DNA of 13,025 nucleotides. Source: an uncultured Dorea sp. GTDB lineage: Bacteria; Bacillota; Clostridia; Lachnospirales; Lachnospiraceae. Location: assembly GCA_910586965.1 (NCBI GenBank), contig CAJUMF010000057.1, forward strand, positions 1 to 13,025, in the 5' to 3' direction. This document shows positions 8,511 to 13,025 of this stretch, in pieces. Under the pieces are notes generated by a model. It did no database searches. It worked only from the letters and a program-made list of their open reading frames with translations, and had not been told where the DNA came from. The position numbers were made by a program, and so were the translations under genes. Numbering within the stretch: position 1 is the stretch's first letter; each line of letters starts with the position of its first letter.

Positions 8511-8693
8511 ATGAGATTCAGGGAAGCCGACCGGATGCTAAAGGATGATGGATGGTATGTGTCAGACATAAGTGGCTCACATTACCAATACAAACACCCA
8601 ACAAAGTCTGGAAAAGTAAGCGTTCCAAATCATCCCGGCGACATCCCGAAAAGTATTGTTAAATCCATACGCAATCAGGCAGGGCTGAGATAA
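8511..8693 (+). CDS. hicA: HicA-type mRNA interferase toxin
   Basis: This 60-residue protein is HicA, the toxin of a type II toxin-antitoxin pair. HicA proteins have a small dsRBD-like fold and cleave mRNA during translation. The family pattern is clear: an N-terminal helix (READRMLKDDGW), the catalytic GSH motif with the histidine at residue 24 (ISGSHYQYKHP), the VSVPNHPGDIPKS segment and the IRNQAGL end. I chose the ATG at 8511 because AAGGAGG (8496-8502) precedes it by eight bases; the GTG at 8478 would lie within the promoter. Length is normal for the family and the histidine is present, so it looks active. hicB follows after 51 bases on the same strand, the usual toxin-first order. Confidence 0.93.
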   Translation: MRFREADRMLKDDGWYVSDISGSHYQYKHPTKSGKVSVPNHPGDIPKSIVKSIRNQAGLR

Positions 8694-8744
8694 GCCCTTG
8701 CCCCTTGCAAATAATATTGATTACACGGAAAGGAGCAATGATTT

Positions 8745-9173
8745 ATGAATTATGTGTACCCGGCTGTTTTCTATGAGGAAGAAGGTAAAATATCCGTCCT
8801 TTTCCCCGATTTGGGAAACCTTGCAACTTTTGGGGATAATGTGGCGGACGCTATGCGCATGGCGGGGGATGCCTGCGGTCTGTATCTGTTTACCGCTCTG
8901 CGTGACGGTGAAACCCTCCCGGTCCCCAGTGCATTGAACGAAATCAATCTCGCTGCCATTCTGAAAGATCTTGAAATGGAATCCGCCGCGGATAGCGCTT
9001 TTGTCAATATGGTACTAGTAGACATGACCGAATACGCAAGGCGGCACAGCGACAAGGCAGTAAAAAAGACTTTAAGCATTCCCATGTGGCTAAATACTCT
9101 TTGCGAAGAAAAAAGCATCAACTTTTCAAAAGTATTGCAGGAGGCCCTGTTAACAAAAGTACAATCACTGTAA
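8745..9173 (+). CDS. hicB: HicB-type antitoxin and autorepressor
   Basis: This 142-residue protein is HicB, which neutralises HicA by direct binding and represses the operon. Residues about 1-65 show the HicB partial RNase H-like fold: YPAVFYEEEGKISVLFPDLGNLATFGDN, then a helix with DAMRMAGDACGLYL. In the family this part covers the toxin active site. The last 35 residues (KKTLSIPMWLNTLCEEKSINFSKVLQEAL) look like a ribbon-helix-helix DNA-binding domain, which fits the direct repeats over the promoter. An AAGGAG site at 8730-8735 precedes the ATG by nine bases. The gene ends 38 bases before a strong terminator. No lesion is visible, so the pair is probably functional. Confidence 0.92.
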   Translation: MNYVYPAVFYEEEGKISVLFPDLGNLATFGDNVADAMRMAGDACGLYLFTALRDGETLPVPSALNEINLAAILKDLEMESAADSAFVNMVLVDMTEYARRHSDKAVKKTLSIPMWLNTLCEEKSINFSKVLQEALLTKVQSL

Positions 9174-9211
9174 CTGCCATCATCCCAAAACAGAATATGC
9201 CTTACCTGATA

Positions 9212-9273
9212 AGAAAACCGCCCTGGCTTCTGATATCATATCAATTCCGCCAATATACAAAGGGCGGTTTTCT
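9212..9273. terminator. Bidirectional terminator between hicB and the Ig-repeat gene
   Basis: AGAAAACCGCCCT (9212-9224) is the perfect 13-bp complement of AGGGCGGTTTTCT (9261-9273). The GC core followed by T-rich sequence is present on both strands (GGGCGGTTTTCT on plus, GGGCGGTTTTCTT on minus), so it can end both convergent transcripts. The 36-base loop holds further pairing: TGGC (9224-9227) with GCCA (9249-9252), and TGATA with TATCA inside it. Confidence 0.85.
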
Positions 9274-9294
9274 CTATCTTCTCCGCAATCCATG

Positions 9295-9757
9295 CAATAA
9301 CCAGTATTAATCTTCGAACTTACTTCTTTATCTTCACGCTCTTAGCCGCTCCGCCCTTTTTGAATAGCTTCTTATAAGCTTTCAGCTTCGCCTTCGGCAC
9401 TTTGATACTTGCCTTTTTATAAATCCCCTTAAAAGCCTTACCTCCAACCTTCTTAATGGACTTTGACTTCACCGTAACTGTCTTCAAGCTCTTGCATCCG
9501 TAAAATGCCTGCTTTCCTATCAACGTTACATTCGCACCAATCGTCACCTTTTTAAGTTTCTTACAGTTCTTGAACGCACTCGGCGCAATACTGGTTACTT
9601 TATAAGTAACATTGTTAATCTTAATGGTAGACGGCACGTTTGCAGACTTTACTTTTTTATTCGGAGCGCTCTTATACTCTACAGTCTTCCCGGCCTGCAC
9701 TACTTTATAGGATACTTTCGTGCCAGGCGCTTTCAATACCGTTCCGGCAGATGGTAC
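9295..9757 (-). repeat. C-terminal block, copy 2 (last 145 codons plus 3' flank)
   Basis: This is the second copy of the block at 237..698. The coding part is the same length, ungapped, and highly similar throughout. The 17 bases caataaccagtattaat past the stop codon are identical in both (9295-9311 here). Confidence 0.85.
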
Positions 9758-12700
9758 AGTATTCGCAGGCTTCGACGGGTTCTTTATCGTATACGTCTTC
9801 TTCACACTGCCGGTATAATTACCTGTAAATGTAATAGTTGCCGCATAAGTTCCCGCCGCTGTGCTCCCTGCGGAATAGGACACCGTATAATTGGATGCGG
9901 CGATTGTCCTCCCGTCGCTGCCGATAACGGCTACTGTCGGTTTCTGAACCTTTCCGTTATAGGTGAATATCTCGGAGGATAAGCGGATGGTCTTTGGATA
10001 CGGAATCCTCTCAGAAGAAGCCATTTTCCCACATACTATGCACCGGTTTATAATACTGCCATCCCGGGTCATGGTTGCCTTTGTAATTTCTTCGGCATAC
10101 TGATGGCGGCACATTTCTCCATCTGTAGAGAATACAAAATAGAGCCTTCTTTTTACATCAGCGACATAGATTGTACAGCGATATGTTTCTATCCTGCCTT
10201 TTCTTGTAAAAGAAAGAGCGTTTTTATTTCTGTTCTCTATATCTGTATATTCTCCGTCTTCGTCAATTCTTTCCCATTCATAAGTTATGTCCTCATCCTC
10301 AATTTTATAGGATGCATCTACAGCTATGGTGTGCTTTGTTCCCTCTGCACATTGCAGTTCTCTGCCAGCTTTTCCATCAATTGTACAAACAGGTTCGCCC
10401 AAATCATCCGAATATAAAACAAAATGATATACTTCCACGCTATAACCATCTTCTACCACACAAGCATATTTCTGTTCCATATCTTCTGATTTAGTTACTG
10501 TATATTTATTTCCATTAGCTTTTCCAATAACCTCTGTGCCACTTTCTGCTCTCCAACTGTATTTAATTTTATCCGATGATGTGTACATCGAACTCGCATC
10601 TACCGACAATTCTGCTGTCTCACCGGCTGGAAGATAGACTTCCGATACAGATGCCCCATTTATTTTCTGGTTAGCAGTTATCGAATATGGTTCCAGGCAA
10701 AATGTAAATTTTTTTGTCGCATCACCATCTGATACAATACACACATACCAGTCCGCATCGTCATTTTCATACGACAAACCTCCCTTTACGGTACATTCTG
10801 ATGTCGTAGAAAGCTTTTTGCCTATACCTGTGGCCTCATTGTATGTTCCCCATTGATATTTATATTCACCGCTCTTTGGCTCGGATGTCATCTTTACTTC
10901 CATGCGGTAGCTTCGGTCATGGACTGCCGGTATATATGCATCATAATAACTGTGCGGATAGCTTTTGCCATCGATCAGTGCGTTTCCTTTCATTGATGCA
11001 TCATTTGCATCAGCAGAAAATTGCAGGAACTTTGTCTGAAATCCATCTGAAACCTCGCAAGAATACCATTCGATACAATCTCCTTCGTCGTCTTTATCCG
11101 CGCTTTTTACAAAAGTATAAGAAGATTCCTCTCCAAGTATCTCCCTGTTATTCCCATCCTCTTCATACCCGCTTCGATACCACTTATATGTTATTGCATT
11201 ATTTTTATATGAACTTTCCGCCTTCACTCCGAATGTAACCTTTTCTCCCGGAACTACCTGAATCCGGTTTCCCTCTTTTTGATTCACCGTACATTCACAG
11301 CTTAAAGAATCCACATATATATAAAATTTAAACTGTTTCGTATCCGTTCCATCTTTTACTGTACAGCAATATGTCGTATCGCCTGCAATGTTTCCGTCTA
11401 TCTTACAAACCGCTCCCGATACACCATTGATTTTTTCACATTCTTGCTCGTCATCATCCCAATCATAAATAAAATTATATTTTTCCCATATATATTCATA
11501 AGCGTCTCCACTAGGCTGAGAAGTTACATTTACTTTTAATTCATGATTTTCATCCGGTCTGGAACAATATGCTGAATTTCCATTCCGTCCGTCAATCTGC
11601 CGGACTCCCTTAATCCTCGATTCCCTGTAAATATAAAAATAAATGTCCTTTGAATTAACTCCATCTGTAACTTCACAATACAAATTCTGCCGTTTCGACT
11701 CGTCTTTCTTGAGTAAATAACTATTAGAGTTCCCGGAGCTTTCCGGATTACCTTCCAGATGCCAATTATACTCAATTTTGCCATCTTTATAGTTCGTTTC
11801 AGCAATTACCTCCAGCTTAACTTCTGAACCTTCATATACGGACTTTGATGTTCCCGTATATTTTTTTCCATCTACATAAATTGCGCTGCTGATTGTCAGT
11901 GTCTGTTTAGTAGACAACAAAAAGGTATACTCCTCTGACTGTATAACTTCATTTCCCTCTTTCAACGTAACCACACAATAGTACGGAGAATAAAAAGAAT
12001 CATCAACCTCCGCATTATAAATGCTGCTTGTTGCTCCCGCTATATCCTGTTTTTCACCCCGCCTTCCATCTTCATCTCTTTTTCTCTCCCGCCATTGATA
12101 GGTAATCTGATATTTGCTGTCAACTTTTTCCGGCCGTACTTCCAATTTTACCTTGGTTCCATATATGTACTCTTCTGAAGTATCCTCCGACTTGTCATTT
12201 ACATATTTTGAAACCTTTAAAAGAATTCCCTTTATCTCAAAAACTACACTTTCTGTCTCATTGCCATCACTGAATTTACATATGTAATATTCTGTTTTCA
12301 CACCGGACTTTTTAATCGTATAAGTATTTTTATTCACATTAAGTTTTGTTGCTGTATCTATGGAAACATCTTTGTTTCCAGCCTTGTACCACTCATAAAT
12401 AATTGTTGCATCTTTTATTTGCGAACTAGCTTCTATTTCCATTGCTACTGTTTCACCGTCAGCAAAATTGCCTGATGAGGTGTAATACTGACCATTTATA
12501 AGAGAATCATAATATAATGTATATTGATCCCAATCACTTTCACCGTCACTCCCATCATTCTCGTTTCCTGTTTCTTCCGCTTTAGGAACTATTTCTTTCT
12601 GTTCTGCTTTTAAAACAGTTTCTTTTTCAGATTTTTCTCTGTCCTTTTCCTCCGGCGCTGCTTTTTCCAACTTCTCTCCTTCTTGTCCCGATTCCTCCAT

Positions 12701-12892
12701 TATCTCCTTGTCTGATTCATCTTTTGGAGTTTCCTCCTGATTCTGACTTTCATCACCTACTCCCTCCTGTACCTCTTGCGCTTCCTGCACTTCCTGCGCT
12801 TTCACAGGCTGCACTGCCAGCTCGCTACCGCATAGCCCGAAGACCATCGCAAGACTCAGAAACATCGCAATCATTCTTTGTCTCTTTTTCAT
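9320..12892 (-). CDS. Secreted multi-Ig-repeat surface protein with C-terminal LRR block
   Basis: I place the start at the second of two adjacent ATGs (12892; the first is 12895), seven bases from GGAAAGAGAGG (12900-12910). The frame is open up to an ATG at 12955, but that codon abuts the -10 box and cannot be on the mRNA. The 1191-residue product has a signal peptide (to about 32, ending VKAQE), a Glu/Lys/Gln-rich low-complexity linker to about 120, and eight Ig-like repeats of about 100 residues (about 125-925). Next come a C..H and RCIVCG segment (near 930-952), a beta domain with TFTGNYTGSVKKTYTI (near 1027) common in Lachnospiraceae surface proteins, and the 145-residue LRR and lysine-rich block from 1047. 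There is no LPXTG motif or membrane anchor. A stalk-like adhesin is the likely role, by inference. The promoter carries a G9 tract, so expression may switch on and off. Confidence 0.88.
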   Translation of the reverse strand: MKKRQRMIAMFLSLAMVFGLCGSELAVQPVKAQEVQEAQEVQEGVGDESQNQEETPKDESDKEIMEESGQEGEKLEKAAPEEKDREKSEKETVLKAEQKEIVPKAEETGNENDGSDGESDWDQYTLYYDSLINGQYYTSSGNFADGETVAMEIEASSQIKDATIIYEWYKAGNKDVSIDTATKLNVNKNTYTIKKSGVKTEYYICKFSDGNETESVVFEIKGILLKVSKYVNDKSEDTSEEYIYGTKVKLEVRPEKVDSKYQITYQWRERKRDEDGRRGEKQDIAGATSSIYNAEVDDSFYSPYYCVVTLKEGNEVIQSEEYTFLLSTKQTLTISSAIYVDGKKYTGTSKSVYEGSEVKLEVIAETNYKDGKIEYNWHLEGNPESSGNSNSYLLKKDESKRQNLYCEVTDGVNSKDIYFYIYRESRIKGVRQIDGRNGNSAYCSRPDENHELKVNVTSQPSGDAYEYIWEKYNFIYDWDDDEQECEKINGVSGAVCKIDGNIAGDTTYCCTVKDGTDTKQFKFYIYVDSLSCECTVNQKEGNRIQVVPGEKVTFGVKAESSYKNNAITYKWYRSGYEEDGNNREILGEESSYTFVKSADKDDEGDCIEWYSCEVSDGFQTKFLQFSADANDASMKGNALIDGKSYPHSYYDAYIPAVHDRSYRMEVKMTSEPKSGEYKYQWGTYNEATGIGKKLSTTSECTVKGGLSYENDDADWYVCIVSDGDATKKFTFCLEPYSITANQKINGASVSEVYLPAGETAELSVDASSMYTSSDKIKYSWRAESGTEVIGKANGNKYTVTKSEDMEQKYACVVEDGYSVEVYHFVLYSDDLGEPVCTIDGKAGRELQCAEGTKHTIAVDASYKIEDEDITYEWERIDEDGEYTDIENRNKNALSFTRKGRIETYRCTIYVADVKRRLYFVFSTDGEMCRHQYAEEITKATMTRDGSIINRCIVCGKMASSERIPYPKTIRLSSEIFTYNGKVQKPTVAVIGSDGRTIAASNYTVSYSAGSTAAGTYAATITFTGNYTGSVKKTYTIKNPSKPANTVPSAGTVLKAPGTKVSYKVVQAGKTVEYKSAPNKKVKSANVPSTIKINNVTYKVTSIAPSAFKNCKKLKKVTIGANVTLIGKQAFYGCKSLKTVTVKSKSIKKVGGKAFKGIYKKASIKVPKAKLKAYKKLFKKGGAAKSVKIKK
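10118..12520 (-). repeat. Eight tandem Ig-like repeats
   Basis: Each repeat of about 100 residues has the same skeleton: an ING or DGK-like opening, a (V/L)...(V/A).(A/S)... strand, a Y.W strand and a Y.C.V.DG strand. The tryptophan motifs in order are YEWYKAG, YQWRERK, YNWHLEG, YIWEKYN, YKWYRSG, YQWGTYN, YSWRAES and YEWERID. The cysteine motifs are YYICKFSDG, YYCVVTLKEG, LYCEVTDG, YCCTVKDG, YSCEVSDG, YVCIVSDG, YACVVEDG and YRCTIYVAD. The repeats are diverged, so the array is old and should not be prone to frequent recombination. Confidence 0.75.
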
Positions 12893-12955
12893 CATTTTTC
12901 CTCTCTTTCCTTTTACTCTTTGTATTCCTGTCATCACATACAATACATTAATCAT

Positions 12956-12984
12956 ATTTTACCCCCCCCCTGCCTAATTGTCAA
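12956..12984 (-). promoter_or_regulatory. Sigma-70 promoter of the Ig-repeat gene, with G9 in the spacer
   Basis: On the minus strand TTGACA (12979-12984, full consensus) is followed by a 17-base spacer and TAAAAT (12956-12961, five of six). No extended -10 TG is present, so activity should depend on spacer length. Transcription would start near 12949, about 57 bases before the chosen ATG. Confidence 0.8.
12962..12970 (-). repeat. Homopolymer tract of nine G in the promoter spacer
   Basis: Nine consecutive C on the plus strand (G on the transcribed strand) lie between the -35 and -10 boxes. It is the only such run in this AT-rich window. Runs of this kind change length by slipped-strand mispairing, and in several known surface-protein promoters that changes expression. 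Confidence 0.85.
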
Positions 12985-13025
12985 TCTTTGGAACATAAAA
13001 AAATAAGATGAAAATCGAATCGCTT

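Noticed and set aside
8771..9121. Minus-strand frame of 116 residues opposite hicB
   Set aside because: It is a shadow of hicB, which has clear family motifs and a good ribosome binding site.
9212..9273. Miniature transposable element with 13-bp inverted ends
   Set aside because: It is only 62 bp, has no flanking target duplication, and fits a convergent-gene terminator better.
10843..11238. Plus-strand frame of 131 residues inside the Ig-repeat gene
   Set aside because: It is antisense to clearly conserved repeats, has unusual composition (rich in His, Leu and Pro), and matches no family.
11536..11805. Minus-strand frame of 89 residues within the Ig-repeat gene
   Set aside because: It lies in another frame on the same strand as the real gene, has no ribosome binding site and no recognisable motif.
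12893..12955. Longer N-terminus of the Ig-repeat protein starting at the ATG at 12955
   Set aside because: That ATG directly follows the -10 box, upstream of the expected transcript start, and the extra 20 residues would precede a standard signal peptide.

Overview
This window looks like a stretch of a low-GC Gram-positive gut anaerobe, most likely a Lachnospiraceae-type Clostridia. The reasons are strong AGGAGG-type ribosome binding sites, frequent GTG starts, and very large secreted proteins built from BspA-type leucine-rich repeats, a DUF6273 domain, Big_2 domains and a lysine-rich C-terminus. This is an inference from gene content; no rRNA or tRNA is present to confirm it.

Layout, reading right to left because most genes are on the minus strand. 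(1) At 9320..12892 lies a secreted protein of about 1191 residues with eight tandem Ig-like repeats. Its promoter (12956..12984) has a perfect TTGACA, a TAAAAT -10 box and a 17-base spacer of which nine bases are an uninterrupted G run on the transcribed strand. That is the arrangement of a phase-variable promoter. (2) At 8511..9173, on the plus strand, is a HicA-HicB type II toxin-antitoxin pair. It has an 18-bp direct repeat over its promoter and a terminator (9212..9273) that it shares with the convergent gene. (3) At 7457..8163 is a decayed copy of a DUF6273-family secreted protein gene with frameshifts, an internal stop and a lost 3' half. (4) At 3193..7437 is a 1414-residue BspA-like LRR protein ending in two Big_2 domains. 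(5) At 261..3101 is a 946-residue DUF6273 protein with a C-terminal LRR block. (6) At 1..158 is the start of another secreted protein, cut by the window edge.

The surface protein genes share parts. The 5' leader plus signal-peptide sequence of the gene at 1..158 recurs at the pseudogene. The last 145 codons and 3' flank of the 946-residue protein recur at the end of the Ig-repeat protein. In both places a C-terminal block faces a leader block, but they are about 5 bp apart at one locus and about 1060 bp apart at the other, where hicAB sits in the gap. The simplest reading is a duplicated, modular surface-protein array with exchangeable central domains, into which a toxin-antitoxin module was inserted. 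No LPXTG motif, C-terminal membrane anchor, transposase, CRISPR array or RNA gene was seen.
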